Positions 30,077 to 39,491 of a stretch of 64,000 nt of DNA are shown here, in pieces; position 1 is the first letter of the stretch, and each line of letters begins with the position of its first letter. Made by a program: the position numbers and the translations under genes. The DNA comes from Xanthomonas hyacinthi (GTDB lineage Bacteria; Pseudomonadota; Gammaproteobacteria; Xanthomonadales; Xanthomonadaceae). The notes under the pieces are model-generated. The model saw only the letters and a program-made list of their open reading frames with translations. It did not search any database and had not been told where the DNA came from. The stretch is taken from NCBI RefSeq assembly GCF_009769165.1, contig NZ_CP043476.1:1991001-2055000 (forward strand). The letters are read 5' to 3'.

Positions 30077-30686
30077 ATGCCAAGGCGGGATTCAGGCTGT
30101 AGGTGCCGTGCAGGCTGGCCTCGCCCAGCACGTGGCCCTGCATCGCGCGCAGCGCGTCGGCGGCGGTGAAGCGCGCCGGCAGCGCCAGCGTGGCCACGTC
30201 CAGCGCGAACAGGCGGAAGAAGTAGCGGTGCAGGCGCAGGTCGTTGGCCGGCGGGTACGGGCCGTCGTAGCCGTAGTAGTCCCCGCCCATCTCGGCATCG
30301 TCGGCGAACCAGTCGGTATAGCTGTTCAAACCCTGCCGCGCGCCAGGCAGGCCCGGCGGTTGCCGCTTGCCCTGGGCGACGACGCCGGCGCTGGCGCTGC
30401 CCTCGGCGATCTCGCGGACGTCGGCCGGAATCTCAACCGCAGCCCAATGCACGAAATTGGTGCGTGGCTGCTCGACCGGGATCTGCACATCGTCGCGGCC
30501 GACCATCTCGGCCACGGTCGGCGCGTCCGGATCGAGGCACAGCAGCGCGAACGCCGCGGTGCCGGGCGGCACCTCGTCCCAGGCCAGGTGCGGATTGCGA
30601 TTGGCGGCGAAGCCGTCGGCCTGGCCCATCGCGTAGGTCGCGGCGATCGGCTGGCCGGGTTGGATGCTGTCACTGCGAAGACGCAT
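30075..30686 (-). CDS. YbhB/YbcL-family Raf-kinase-inhibitor-like protein (PEBP)
   Basis: 203 residues. The phosphatidylethanolamine-binding protein core is visible: NPHLAWDEVPPGTAAFALLCLDPDAP (the DPDAP motif lining the pocket), then NFVHWAAVEIPA, and YYGYDGPYPP with HRYFFRLFALD. Bacterial members are cytosolic or periplasmic with unclear roles; there is no signal peptide here. The stop codon lies in a dispersed repeat. Confidence 0.9.
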   Translation of the reverse strand: MRLRSDSIQPGQPIAATYAMGQADGFAANRNPHLAWDEVPPGTAAFALLCLDPDAPTVAEMVGRDDVQIPVEQPRTNFVHWAAVEIPADVREIAEGSASAGVVAQGKRQPPGLPGARQGLNSYTDWFADDAEMGGDYYGYDGPYPPANDLRLHRYFFRLFALDVATLALPARFTAADALRAMQGHVLGEASLHGTYSLNPALA

Positions 30687-30708
30687 GCGGAAACTCCTGT
30701 GGGGGGAA

Positions 30709-32781
30709 TCAGGTTTCGGCGTAGCCGAGGCGCACGGCCACCGGCGTGAGCAGCGCGAACGCCGCGGCCAGCGGCACGGCGTAGGCGCGCCAGTGGCCGG
30801 ACGGCAGGCGCGGCGGGCCGAGCGTGGACACGCTCGGGAACGGGATGCCGAAGGCCTGCTGCAGCGCCGCGGCCACGCCCGCCGGATCGGCCTCGATGCC
30901 GTCCAGGCGCAGCAGGCGGTGCGGATACAGGTCCTGGTCGTGCAGGTCGGCGACCTGCGCCAGCACCGCCGCCAGCCAGCGCGCGCCGGCCTCCGGGCTG
31001 GCCAGGCCCAGCGGTGCCGGGGCGCCGTTGGCCAGCCAGTCCAGCAGCATGTCGCGCGGGTCGCGCAGCGCGATCAGCAGCCGCCCTTCCGGCAGCTGCG
31101 GGCGCAGCGCGCGCAGCAGCGCGTTGTCCCACCACAGCAGCCAGTCGACGATGTTGCCGTCGTCGATGCCGCGCGCCGGCAGCTGCGCGCGCCATTCGGC
31201 GAGCAGCGCCGCGCCGTCGAGTTCGCCACTGTCGAGCTGGGGGATGGTGCGGTAGCGCTGGAAGCCGTCGGTCGGCGGCTGCGCGCCGAGGCGGTCGCTG
31301 CGCAGCACCTGGCTGGTCGCATCCATCACCGCGATCACCCGCTCCACGCCGCTGCCCGGCGCACCCCACACGAACAGCGGCCGCGCCCGCAGCTGCGGAT
31401 CGACCGCGGCCAGCGCCGGCCACGGCGCCGTGGCCTGGCCCAGCGGCGGCAGCGGCAGGCGGTGCGGCAGCTGTTCCTGCTGGAACGCCAGCCACGTCGC
31501 CAGCGCCTCGGTCGGGCGACCGGCGCGGTCCTGCACCGCCGCCAGCCACGGCCGCAGCGTGGTCTGCTCGTGCTTGGGCATGCGCTGCAGCAGGCTGCGC
31601 ACGTGGGCGATGGCCGCGTCGTGCGCGCCGCGTTCCAGCAGCGCTTCGACCAGGCGTTCCTCGCCGCTGATGCGGCCCGGCTCCAGTGCCACGATGCGTT
31701 GCGCCACGGCTTCGCCCTGGTCGCGCTCGCCGGCCATGTCGTGCACCCGCAGCTGCGCCTCCAGCGCCGGCAGGTGGCCCGGCATCGCCGCCTGCCAGCG
31801 TGCGATCAGCGCGCGCGCCGCGGCGCCGCCGACCGGCTCCAGCGCCAGCCGCGCCAGCCACAGGTCGTGCGCATCGGTGGTGGTGGCCAGCGCCGCTTCC
31901 AGGGTGGCGCGGGCATCCTCGACCGCGCCCAGCCGCTGCCAGGCGATCAGCGCCGCATGCAGGGTGCGGCGATCGGCCGGGGCGGCGCCCAGCGCGCGCC
32001 GCAGGTGCTCCAGCGCGTCGGCCGGGCGCCCGGCCTGCAAGGCGTATTCGCCGGCCAGCCGGCGCATGCCGGCGGTGTCGCTGGCCGGATCGGCCAGTAC
32101 CGCGTCCAGCGCCGCGATGGCGTCGTCCAGGCGGCCCTGGCGGTGCGCCAGCTGCGCGACCAGCGCCATCAGCGCGCTGCTGCCGCGGGTCAGCGCAGCG
32201 ACGCGGCGGAACGCGGTCTCGGCGAAGGCCAGGTGCTGCTTGTCCAGGTAGGCGAAGCCCAGCGCGTACAGCAGCCGCGGATCGTCGGGCAGCGCCTTGC
32301 TGGCGCGCGACAGCAGCGCCAGCGCGCGATCGGCGTCGCCGCGGCGCAGCGCCAGCATGCCGTCCAGGCCCAGCAGTTGCGGGTGCTCCGGGTCCAGCCG
32401 CGCAGCGGTGCGGCTGAGCCGCTCCACTTCGTCCAGGTCGCCGCGGCCCAGCGCCAGGTGCGCGCGCATCACGTAGGCCAGGAACTGGTTGGGATCCAGC
32501 GCGGCGGTACGCGCCAGCGCGTCCTCGGCCTGGGCCAGGTCGTTGGCGCCGAGCAGCATGCCGGCGCGCAGCAGGTGCAGGCCGGCGTCTTCCGGCGCCA
32601 GCGCGATGGCCTGGCCGATGCTGTCCAGCGCCGCGGCGGTGTCGCCATTCTGCTGCTGCGCCAGCGCCAGCCAGCGGTGCGCCTGCGCGTCGGCGGCGGC
32701 ATCGGCCACCCAGGCCTGGGCGATGCGCAGCGCGTCGGCGTTGGCCTGGCGGCGCAGGGCGTCAAGAATTTGCTCTTGCAT
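30709..32781 (-). CDS. Tetratricopeptide-repeat protein with C-terminal sulfotransferase domain
   Basis: 690 residues from ATG 32781. Residues ~1-440 are TPR repeats (AHRWLALAQQQNGDTAAALDSIGQAI, and others). From ~470 a sulfotransferase fold begins with a PAPS-binding P-loop-like FVWGAPGSGVERV, and RLLIALRDPRDMLLDWL supplies the second PAPS signature (RDPRD). Such proteins are common in xanthomonads; the acceptor is unknown, and the TPR part probably recruits it. It is distinct from RaxST, which lacks the TPR array. There is no signal peptide or membrane segment; a hydrophobic stretch lies near the C-terminus. Confidence 0.85.
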   Translation of the reverse strand: MQEQILDALRRQANADALRIAQAWVADAAADAQAHRWLALAQQQNGDTAAALDSIGQAIALAPEDAGLHLLRAGMLLGANDLAQAEDALARTAALDPNQFLAYVMRAHLALGRGDLDEVERLSRTAARLDPEHPQLLGLDGMLALRRGDADRALALLSRASKALPDDPRLLYALGFAYLDKQHLAFAETAFRRVAALTRGSSALMALVAQLAHRQGRLDDAIAALDAVLADPASDTAGMRRLAGEYALQAGRPADALEHLRRALGAAPADRRTLHAALIAWQRLGAVEDARATLEAALATTTDAHDLWLARLALEPVGGAAARALIARWQAAMPGHLPALEAQLRVHDMAGERDQGEAVAQRIVALEPGRISGEERLVEALLERGAHDAAIAHVRSLLQRMPKHEQTTLRPWLAAVQDRAGRPTEALATWLAFQQEQLPHRLPLPPLGQATAPWPALAAVDPQLRARPLFVWGAPGSGVERVIAVMDATSQVLRSDRLGAQPPTDGFQRYRTIPQLDSGELDGAALLAEWRAQLPARGIDDGNIVDWLLWWDNALLRALRPQLPEGRLLIALRDPRDMLLDWLANGAPAPLGLASPEAGARWLAAVLAQVADLHDQDLYPHRLLRLDGIEADPAGVAAALQQAFGIPFPSVSTLGPPRLPSGHWRAYAVPLAAAFALLTPVAVRLGYAET

Positions 32782-32881
32782 GTGGGCCGGTTCGGGGCAA
32801 ACCGGCATTGTAGCGGGAGCGCCCGGCCGGCCCGCGCCAGGGCGCGTCGGCCTGCTCGGGAATGGATGACGCGCCCCAGGC

Positions 32882-33877
32882 TCAGGCCGGCAGGCCGTCG
32901 GTCAGGCGCTCGGCCACCCAGCGCTCGGCGAAACCGTCGCCGCGCGCGTTCTCGATGAAGCCGCAATGCCCACCCCAGCGCGCGATCTCCAGCCGCGCCG
33001 GCGGCGGCAGGCGCCAGCTGCGGAAATCGTCCAGCGGGATCACCGGGTCGTCCTCGGCCATCAGGATGTCGGTCGGCACGCGCAGATCCAGCAAGCGCGC
33101 GCCGGCGATCGAATAGCTGTCGAAGTAGTCGTCGAGGCTGGCGAAGCCGGCGTGGCGCTGCGCCAGCCAGGCCATCAGCTCGCGCATGTCCAGCGCCAGC
33201 GTGGCGTCGTCGTAGCCGTGCCGCTCGGGGAACAGCTCGCGCTTGCGCAGCAGCGATTCGCGCCACTTGCGACGGAAATACCAGTCGTAGAACTGCGGGC
33301 CGTTCTCGATCCGCTGCATGGTCTTGGCCGGATCCAGCAGCGGGCACACCGCCGCCACGTGCTGCAACGGCAGGCCGGCGGCCGGTGCGCGCAGCGCCAG
33401 GCGCAGCGCGAAGTTGCCGCCCAGCGAATAGCCGGCGGCCAGCAGCGTCGGTGCCGGAAAGCGCCGCCACAGATCGCCGGCGGCATTGACCACTTCGTCC
33501 AGCCGATCGGAATGGAACAGGTCCACATTGAGGTGGTGGGTGCCGCCGTGGTCGCGGAAGTTGAGCCGGAACACCTGGTAGCCGCGCGCCAGCAGCTGCG
33601 CGGCGGTCAGGCGCATGTAGCTGGAGTCGGCACTGCCTTCCCAGCCGTGCAGCAGCAGCACGGTGCCGCGTGGCTCGGTGGCGCCGGCCGGCACGCTGAG
33701 CCAGCCCTGCAGGCGCACGCCGTCGCCGCCGTCGAGGATGTGCGAGCTGGTGGTCGCACCGCTGGCGGCGAGCAGCTGTTCGCCGCGACGCACGCGCAGG
33801 GCGCTGGAACCCAGCACCGATTGCAGATGCGGGTTGCGCAGCCAACGCGGGGGGAGGTAGTCGGCGGCATTCATCAT
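32882..33877 (-). CDS. YheT-family alpha/beta hydrolase
   Basis: 331 residues from ATG 33877 (a TTG start at 33910 is possible). The N-terminal PPRWLRNPHLQSVLGS is diagnostic of the YheT/UPF0017 group. The catalytic triad is Ser in AAGYSLGGNFALR, Asp in MAEDDPVIP and His in GGHCGF; the oxyanion loop is LLLHGWEGSADS. Family members are esterases of unclear substrate. Same strand as the neighbouring acyltransferase, 67 bases downstream of it. Confidence 0.9.
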   Translation of the reverse strand: MMNAADYLPPRWLRNPHLQSVLGSSALRVRRGEQLLAASGATTSSHILDGGDGVRLQGWLSVPAGATEPRGTVLLLHGWEGSADSSYMRLTAAQLLARGYQVFRLNFRDHGGTHHLNVDLFHSDRLDEVVNAAGDLWRRFPAPTLLAAGYSLGGNFALRLALRAPAAGLPLQHVAAVCPLLDPAKTMQRIENGPQFYDWYFRRKWRESLLRKRELFPERHGYDDATLALDMRELMAWLAQRHAGFASLDDYFDSYSIAGARLLDLRVPTDILMAEDDPVIPLDDFRSWRLPPPARLEIARWGGHCGFIENARGDGFAERWVAERLTDGLPA

Positions 33878-33944
33878 CGGCAGCGAGCTTGCGCCGGGCG
33901 ATTGGAGCAATAGGTCAAATCGCCCGGGCCGCAGTGTTCCATGG

Positions 33945-34739
33945 TTAGCGTTGCGCCATCGCCGCGGCGATACGCGCGCGCGAGATCTCGGCGATGCGCC
34001 GGCGCCCTTCCACGTCCTGCAGCCGGATCGGCTCCAGGAAATGCACCTCGGCCGCGCGGCCCGGCTCGCCGAGCAGGCGCAGGAAATTGGCGAAGAAGCT
34101 CTCGTGCGGGGCGAACGCGATGACCGTTTGTGCCGAGCCGCCGGCGCCGTAGCGCACCGCCACCGGCTGTACCGCCACCGCGGCTTCCACCGCGGCCTGG
34201 AAGATGCGCGCGTGGAACGGACCGACGTCGTGGCCGCCGCGGGTGCGCCCTTCCGGGAACACGCCGACCGAGCGCCCCGCGCGCAGCCGCTGCAGCATCG
34301 CCTGCAGCACCCCGCCCAGCGATTCGGTGTTGCCGCGCTGGTGGTAGATGGTCTGCCCGCGCGTGGCCAGCCAGCCGACCAGCGGCCAGCCGGCGATCTC
34401 GCGCTTGGCGACGAAGCCCATCATGCGCTGGCTGTGCAGCATCACGATGTCGATCCAGCTGACGTGGTTGGCCACGAACAGCACCGGATTGGGCAGCGGC
34501 GTGCCGACCCGGCGCACGCGCAGGCCGAAGATGCGCAGCAGCCAGGTCGACCACCAGCACACCACCCGGTCGCCGAACGATTCGACGCCGGCGCGGCCCG
34601 GCGACAGCGCCATGCATGCCAGCAGGAACGGCAGCGACAGCAACACGTGCAGCGCCAGCAGCGGAACACGGTAGCCGTAACGGACCCAGCGCAGCGCCCC
34701 ACCGTGTTGGCGCGTGGCGGGTGGGGAGAACTCGCTCAT
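33945..34739 (-). CDS. 1-acyl-sn-glycerol-3-phosphate acyltransferase-like (PlsC family)
   Basis: 264 residues from ATG 34739. A transmembrane segment (VPLLALHVLLSLPFLLACMAL) is followed by the acyltransferase motifs NHVSWID (NHxxxxD, the catalytic pair) and VFPEGRT. It would transfer an acyl chain to lysophosphatidate or a related acceptor at the inner membrane. Xanthomonads have several PlsC paralogues, so the primary plsC role is not assured. Confidence 0.88.
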   Translation of the reverse strand: MSEFSPPATRQHGGALRWVRYGYRVPLLALHVLLSLPFLLACMALSPGRAGVESFGDRVVCWWSTWLLRIFGLRVRRVGTPLPNPVLFVANHVSWIDIVMLHSQRMMGFVAKREIAGWPLVGWLATRGQTIYHQRGNTESLGGVLQAMLQRLRAGRSVGVFPEGRTRGGHDVGPFHARIFQAAVEAAVAVQPVAVRYGAGGSAQTVIAFAPHESFFANFLRLLGEPGRAAEVHFLEPIRLQDVEGRRRIAEISRARIAAAMAQR

Positions 34740-34815
34740 TCGGGTCAAGGTACCGGAAGCCGGGAAGGAAGCGCCCTATTGTGTCAGCATGAAGACGGTT
34801 GCGGCTGAGCGCACG

Positions 34816-35235
34816 CTAATTGCGTGCGATCACCGCCAGGGTCAGCCGCGACACGCACACCGGCTTGCCGGCCGCGTCCTCGATGCGGATCTCCCAGACC
34901 TGGGTGGCACGGCCCACGTGCAGCGGCCGTGCGGTGCCGGTGACCGTGCCGGCGCGGGCGGCACGCAGGTGGTTGGCGTTGATCTCCAGGCCCACGCAGA
35001 TCCGGTCCGGTTCCACGCACAGGTTGCCGGCGCTGCTGCCCAGGGTTTCGGCCAGCGCCACCGAGGCGCCGCCGTGCAGCAGCCCGTACGGCTGCAGCGT
35101 GCGCGCATCGACCGGCATCGTCGCGCGCAGCCAGTCCGGCCCGGCCTCGGTGAAGACGATGCCCAGGTGCGCGATCAGGGTGTCGCGGGCGGCGGCGTTG
35201 AGGGCATCGAGATCGACAGGGTCGCGGAAGGTCAT
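34816..35235 (-). CDS. PaaI/EntH-like hotdog thioesterase
   Basis: 139 residues. The hotdog signature LLHGGASVALAETLGSSAGN with a catalytic Glu in the central helix matches the PaaI/MenI/EntH (YbdB) group that cleaves aryl- or hydroxybenzoyl-CoA and proof-reads siderophore or quinone synthesis. No pathway neighbour narrows the substrate here. Confidence 0.88.
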   Translation of the reverse strand: MTFRDPVDLDALNAAARDTLIAHLGIVFTEAGPDWLRATMPVDARTLQPYGLLHGGASVALAETLGSSAGNLCVEPDRICVGLEINANHLRAARAGTVTGTARPLHVGRATQVWEIRIEDAAGKPVCVSRLTLAVIARN

Positions 35236-35344
35236 TGGGTTGGTTCCAAAGATGGGAGATTAGCGGGCGCGTGCCAGGTTTGGATTCAAGTCCTAGATGC
35301 GGATCGGCGCAAGCAACCGCCTCGACGCGCATGAAGCCGCTCTA

Positions 35345-35380
35345 CGATTCCCCATTCCCGACTCCCCATTCCCGGCTCTC
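35345..35380. repeat. GGGAATC-type repeat (reverse orientation)
   Basis: ATTCCCCATTCCCGACTCCCCATTCCCGG just before the stop codon of the phospholipase D-like gene. Same family as the string near 63812-63850. Nothing else is seen between 35236 and 35380. Confidence 0.6.
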
Positions 35381-37362
35381 TAAAGAATCGGCACCAGCCC
35401 CGAGCCGAACGCGGTCAGCATCCGCACCAGCAGCCACTTCGGGCCGACGTTGACCTCGGGGAAGTCGCCGACCGCGCTATAGCAGCGGTGGAAGCCGGGA
35501 TCGCGCCGGGTCAGCGGCGCCGGGCACTGCGGGCCGGGCTGGAAGGCGTAGTCGGTGGCATAGCGCCACGGCCAGAAATCCAGCACCGGCAGCGCCTCGG
35601 AGGCCTTGCCCATGCTGTAGTTCAGGCCCGACAGCAGCGGCGGCTTGATCCGCGGCGCCACCGTCCAGGAGTTCTCCGGTTCGATGTCGCGGCCGATGCT
35701 GGCGGCCAGCGCCTGGGCGAAGGCCGGGTCGTCGATGATCACCGCGCCCTCGGTGTTGTAGGTCTCGCTGCGCGGATCGAAGTTGTGGGTGCCGATCACG
35801 CCGACGCGCCGGTCCACCACCAGCGACTTTGCGTGCAGGCCCATGCGCGCGCCGTCGCGGGTCACAGGCAGCGGCCGGTTGGCGACGCGGCGGCTGAGGA
35901 ACGACGGCCGGGTCTCGGTGCGCAGCACGCGCCGATCGACCTGGCTGCCGTCGCCGCGACGGCTGCTGCCGGAGGGTCCGCCGCTGCCGCTGCCGAGCAC
36001 CGAGCTGCGGCCGGCGGCACTGCCGCCGATCAGCGGATTGCGGCCGCCGGCCTCCCCGGCGTCCGGCAGCTGCAGCGGCGACGGCAGCAGGTTGGCGTAG
36101 TCCACCGGCGCGTCCAGCGGGAACGGCTTGTATTCGTAGATGTCGAAGCCCATCTCGCGCAGGTTGCGGCGCTTGTACTTGTACGACAGCGCATACACCA
36201 CCGGGTTGTCGGTGCTGGCCAGGCTGTTGGTGGCCACGATCACCTTCGGCGGCTGCGCGCGCTTGCGCAGGTCGCGGAAGATCGCCTGCGCCGGATCCGA
36301 CAGCACCAGGTACGGCGTCTGCAGGATGATTTCCTGCTGCGCCTCGACGATCAACTTGTCCAGCCTGGGCGCGGTCGAGATCGCCTTGGGACCGTGCTCG
36401 CGGCGATGCTTCTGCGGCAGGTCGGCAACGTAGTCCACGTGCCTGACCGGCAGCGCCGGCAACACGAAGGCGTCCTCGACGAAGGCCGGATCGGCGGCCT
36501 CCTCGCTCACCCGCTGCACCCGCTCCGGACGCAGGAACTGCGCCGGCGGCATCGGCGGCACGCCGTCGCGCAGCAGCAGCTTGCCGACATCGTTGAGCCG
36601 CGCCACCGGCACACTGCGCCGCGCCGCCCAATATGCGTCGAAGTTGGCGGCCATGCTGCGCGCCACCGGCCCGGCCACCAGCACGTCGCGGTCGCGGAAG
36701 TTGTACTCGCTGTCCCAGTCGTAATAGTCGTCCTGGTAGTTGCGCCCGCCGACCACGCCGATCGCGTCGTCCACCACCAGCAGCTTGTTGTGCATGCGCT
36801 GGTTGAAACGGCGGAAACAGCACAGCACGCTGGCGGCGTAGTGCATGTAGTTGGGCTTGGCCAGGCCGAAGGTGGGGTTGTAGATGCGCAGCGAGAAGTT
36901 CCGGTGCGCGCCGGCCAGCGCGCCGAGGATCTGCAGGTCCGGGATCGCCGACAGCTGGTCGATCAGCACCCGCACCTGCACGCCGCGCCGCGCCGCGGCC
37001 AGCAGTTCGTCGAGCACCAGCCGCGCGCTGTCGTCCTTGTCGAAGATATAGGTCTGCAGGTCGATGCTGCGGCTGGCGCTGCGGATCAGGCTGACCCGCG
37101 CCACCAGCGCTTCCTCGCCATGGTCCAGGATCGTGGCGTAGTGGCGCGGCGCGGCGCCGGCGGACGCGGCGAAGGCCTTGCCGGCCAGTGCGCGCAGCGG
37201 CGAGGCCAGCGCGCAGTGGTCGCTCTGCGCGCAATCGACGCGGCCATCGCGCGCCGCCTCGGCGATCGCCATCGCGCGGCCGTGCTGGGCCTGCGACAGG
37301 CTCGCGCAGCCGCTGCCGAGCAGCAGCGCCGCCAGCGCCAGGACCCGCAGCGGCGAGGTCAC
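35380..37362 (-). CDS. Lipoprotein of the phospholipase D / cardiolipin synthase-like family
   Basis: 660 residues from GTG 37362, which overlaps the YceI-like stop (GTGA). The signal ends in lipobox GSGCAS. Two HKD motifs are present, HNKLLVVDDAIGVVGGRN (~residues 193-210) and HAKSLVVDRRVGVIGTHN (~510-527), the two catalytic halves of PLD-type transphosphatidylases. A Gly/Ser-rich linker (~455-490) separates the domains. Its relatives are often annotated as cardiolipin synthase C-like (ClsC-type) proteins; a periplasmic phospholipid-transferring role is inferred. Confidence 0.88.
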   Translation of the reverse strand: MTSPLRVLALAALLLGSGCASLSQAQHGRAMAIAEAARDGRVDCAQSDHCALASPLRALAGKAFAASAGAAPRHYATILDHGEEALVARVSLIRSASRSIDLQTYIFDKDDSARLVLDELLAAARRGVQVRVLIDQLSAIPDLQILGALAGAHRNFSLRIYNPTFGLAKPNYMHYAASVLCCFRRFNQRMHNKLLVVDDAIGVVGGRNYQDDYYDWDSEYNFRDRDVLVAGPVARSMAANFDAYWAARRSVPVARLNDVGKLLLRDGVPPMPPAQFLRPERVQRVSEEAADPAFVEDAFVLPALPVRHVDYVADLPQKHRREHGPKAISTAPRLDKLIVEAQQEIILQTPYLVLSDPAQAIFRDLRKRAQPPKVIVATNSLASTDNPVVYALSYKYKRRNLREMGFDIYEYKPFPLDAPVDYANLLPSPLQLPDAGEAGGRNPLIGGSAAGRSSVLGSGSGGPSGSSRRGDGSQVDRRVLRTETRPSFLSRRVANRPLPVTRDGARMGLHAKSLVVDRRVGVIGTHNFDPRSETYNTEGAVIIDDPAFAQALAASIGRDIEPENSWTVAPRIKPPLLSGLNYSMGKASEALPVLDFWPWRYATDYAFQPGPQCPAPLTRRDPGFHRCYSAVGDFPEVNVGPKWLLVRMLTAFGSGLVPIL

Positions 37363-37976
37363 GGAGCATCCGCTCCCATCAGCCGTGCGCGCAGCACGAA
37401 GGTGACCCGATCGCTCAAGGCCAGATCCCACTTGTCCATTCCATACCGTCCACGCAGAACCGTACCGCGGCTGATCACGTCGCAATCATAGCCCGGGCGG
37501 GCGCACCCGGCCGGCATCACGGTCAGGGTTTCGGCATGACTGACCCCGCGGATGCTCAAGGTGCCGGCCAGCGCGCCGCCGCTGATCAGCAGTTGCGGGG
37601 AGAGTGGCTGCGAATCGAAGGACACGGCCGGAAAGCGCGCCGCGTCGAAGAAGTCCTCGCCGCGCATCCAGTCGGAATAGCGCGGCTTGCCGGGAATCTG
37701 CACGTAGGCGGTGAACAGGCGCAGGCGCACCTGGTGGCGGCCGTCGGGCAACATCTCCACGGTGCCTTCGAAGCGCGGGAAGAAGCCCTCGATGCGCTGC
37801 CCGAAGCGGGTGCGGATCTCGAAGCCGAAGCGCGATTGGGCCGGATCGAAGACATGCTCCCCCGGCGACAGCAGCGGCGGCGCCTGCGCGCTGCCCCAGC
37901 CCGGCAGCAGACATAGCGACAACAGCAGCGCCGGGCGCCTGCGCCGGCGCGGTGCGCGCCGTGCGTTCAGGGCCAC
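37359..37976 (-). CDS. YceI-family periplasmic protein
   Basis: 205 residues from GTG 37976, overlapping the sixA stop by 10 bases. An Arg-rich N-region and hydrophobic core (PALLLSLCLLPGWGSA) form a signal peptide. The YceI barrel, which binds polyisoprenoids in characterised members, is recognised from FDPAQSRFGFEIRTRFGQRIEGFF and DFFDAARFPAVSFDSQ, with GTLSIRGVSHAETLTV. Two Cys (CARPGYDC) may pair. The overlaps on both sides argue for one operon sixA-yceI-PLD. Confidence 0.85.
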   Translation of the reverse strand: MALNARRAPRRRRRPALLLSLCLLPGWGSAQAPPLLSPGEHVFDPAQSRFGFEIRTRFGQRIEGFFPRFEGTVEMLPDGRHQVRLRLFTAYVQIPGKPRYSDWMRGEDFFDAARFPAVSFDSQPLSPQLLISGGALAGTLSIRGVSHAETLTVMPAGCARPGYDCDVISRGTVLRGRYGMDKWDLALSDRVTFVLRARLMGADAP

Positions 37977-38455
37977 CAGAACGCGGTCAATCGCGCCACG
38001 CCCGGCTCGATCGCCGCGTCCTGCGGCACCGTCAGCAGCACCACGCTGGCGGTGGGCATGCCGCGGTAGTCGCCGGACTGGCCGCTGTGCATCAACGCCG
38101 CCAGCTGCTCCAGGCCGGGGTTGTGGCCGACCAGCAGCAGGCGCTCGACGTCGCGCTGCTCGTCCAGCAGCGTGGCCAGGGTGCCGGAAGTGGCTTCGTA
38201 GATGCGCGGCTCCAGGCGCTGCTCGGCATAGCCGGTCAGCCCCAGCACCGCTTCCAGGGTTTCGCGCGCGCGCCGCGCCGGCGAGCACAGCACCCGGTCG
38301 GGCACCAGCCGCTGCTCCAGCAGCCAGCGTCCGGCCGCCTCCGCCTCGGCCAGGCCGTGCGGCGACAGCGGCCGGTCGAAATCGGCCTGGCTGGTATCGG
38401 CCGGTTCGGCATGGGCATGGCGCAGCAGGATCACTTCACGCAGGACGATGGTCAT
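37967..38455 (-). CDS. sixA: SixA-type histidine phosphatase
   Basis: 162 residues. The catalytic RHG-like motif LLRHAHAEP near the N-terminus and LLVGHNPGLEQLA with the second His define the SixA subgroup, which dephosphorylates phosphohistidine on HPt domains (ArcB) or the nitrogen PTS in other bacteria. It is 3 bases downstream of the ParA-like gene and overlaps the YceI-like gene. Confidence 0.88.
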   Translation of the reverse strand: MTIVLREVILLRHAHAEPADTSQADFDRPLSPHGLAEAEAAGRWLLEQRLVPDRVLCSPARRARETLEAVLGLTGYAEQRLEPRIYEATSGTLATLLDEQRDVERLLLVGHNPGLEQLAALMHSGQSGDYRGMPTASVVLLTVPQDAAIEPGVARLTAFWWP

Positions 38456-38458
38456 CGG

Positions 38459-39091
38459 TCAGGCCTTCTTGAGCCACTTGAGCAAGGGTTCCCAGTCCTG
38501 CTGGTGATCGCGCACCTGAGCGGAACGGTAGTCGAACAGGCTGCGGCCAAGGCCGACCAGCACCACATAGGCCTGGCTGTCGCGCAGTTGCGCCAGCACC
38601 GGGTACGGCCAGCCGCCGAGCATCTCCAGCGCCTGCTGCGCGGCGTGGGTCCACGGCTTGCTGCGGTTGATCACCAGCCCCACCGGCAACTTGCGCTGGT
38701 GCACCCGCGGCACCTTGGCCAGGGTGTTGAGGAAGCCGACGGTGGCCTCGATGTCCAGCGCCGACGGCATCACCGGCACCACCACCGCGTCAGCCTCGTC
38801 CAGGAACTGGGCCAGGTCCTCGGCCATGGCGCCGGCGGCGCCGTCGATGATCACCCGCTGGGTGTCGTCCGGCAGCGCCGCACGCCAGTTGCGTTTGCGG
38901 CTGGCGTCGATCGGCAGCACCGCGCTGTCCAGGCCGGCGCGGCGCTCGGCCCAGCGGGTCGAGGAGCCCTGCGGATCGGCATCGGCGAGCACCGTGCGCT
39001 TGCCGGCCAGCGCGTAGTACGCGGCCAGGTGCGTGGCAATCGTGGTCTTGCCCACGCCGCCCTTGGAGCCGGCCACCAGGATCGTCTTCAT
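38459..39091 (-). CDS. Orphan ParA-family ATPase
   Basis: 210 residues from ATG 39091. The deviant Walker A motif [12 protein letters not shown] is at residues 6-17 and the A' / Walker B region DADPQGSS and VIIDGAAG follow. No parB is adjacent, so a chromosome-partition role is unlikely; orphan ParA proteins of this kind position protein complexes. It is divergent from a truncated AAA ATPase gene, and the two are probably a functional pair in intact genomes. Confidence 0.9.
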   Translation of the reverse strand: MKTILVAGSKGGVGKTTIATHLAAYYALAGKRTVLADADPQGSSTRWAERRAGLDSAVLPIDASRKRNWRAALPDDTQRVIIDGAAGAMAEDLAQFLDEADAVVVPVMPSALDIEATVGFLNTLAKVPRVHQRKLPVGLVINRSKPWTHAAQQALEMLGGWPYPVLAQLRDSQAYVVLVGLGRSLFDYRSAQVRDHQQDWEPLLKWLKKA

Positions 39092-39186
39092 GCGCGCCTC
39101 GCTTCCGGAAGAAGAGGCCGCAGCGTACACCGGCCCCATGTTGGCCGGTAGTCAACGCGTAGCGGGCCGGGCGGCGCGTTGCTAGC

Positions 39187-39490
39187 GTGGCGACCCCACG
39201 GCAACGGATCGCCCATGAGCGAGAGCTGCAGGACCTGACCGCGCTGATCCGCGCCAACACCCCCTTGATCGTCATCGAGACCCCGGAGGAGGCGCGCATC
39301 GTGGCGCTGTTCCGGCAGGCGCTGATGCAGGTCTGGCGCGCGCTGCACCGCTGGTCGATCACCGAAGGCCTGCGCCGCATCGACCTGGACCGCGAGGACG
39401 AGCCGAGCGGCCCGCCCGATGCCAGCGCGGTGCTGCAGGCGATCAAGCAGGCCGACCAGCGCGGCATCTGCCTGTTGCTGGACGTGGTAC
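39187..39490 (+). pseudogene. AAA-type ATPase gene, truncated after ~100 codons by a repeat element
   Basis: From GTG 39187 the frame reads ...RELQDLTALIRANTPLIVIETPEEARIVALF..., the N-terminus of a ~500-residue AAA ATPase that usually sits beside this ParA gene in xanthomonads (family knowledge). After the LLLDVV stretch at ~39485 the frame enters tandem GAAAAAGGGGCC units and encodes only Lys/Gly-rich sequence. No Walker motifs remain, so the product is non-functional. Confidence 0.7.
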
Positions 39491-39491
39491 C

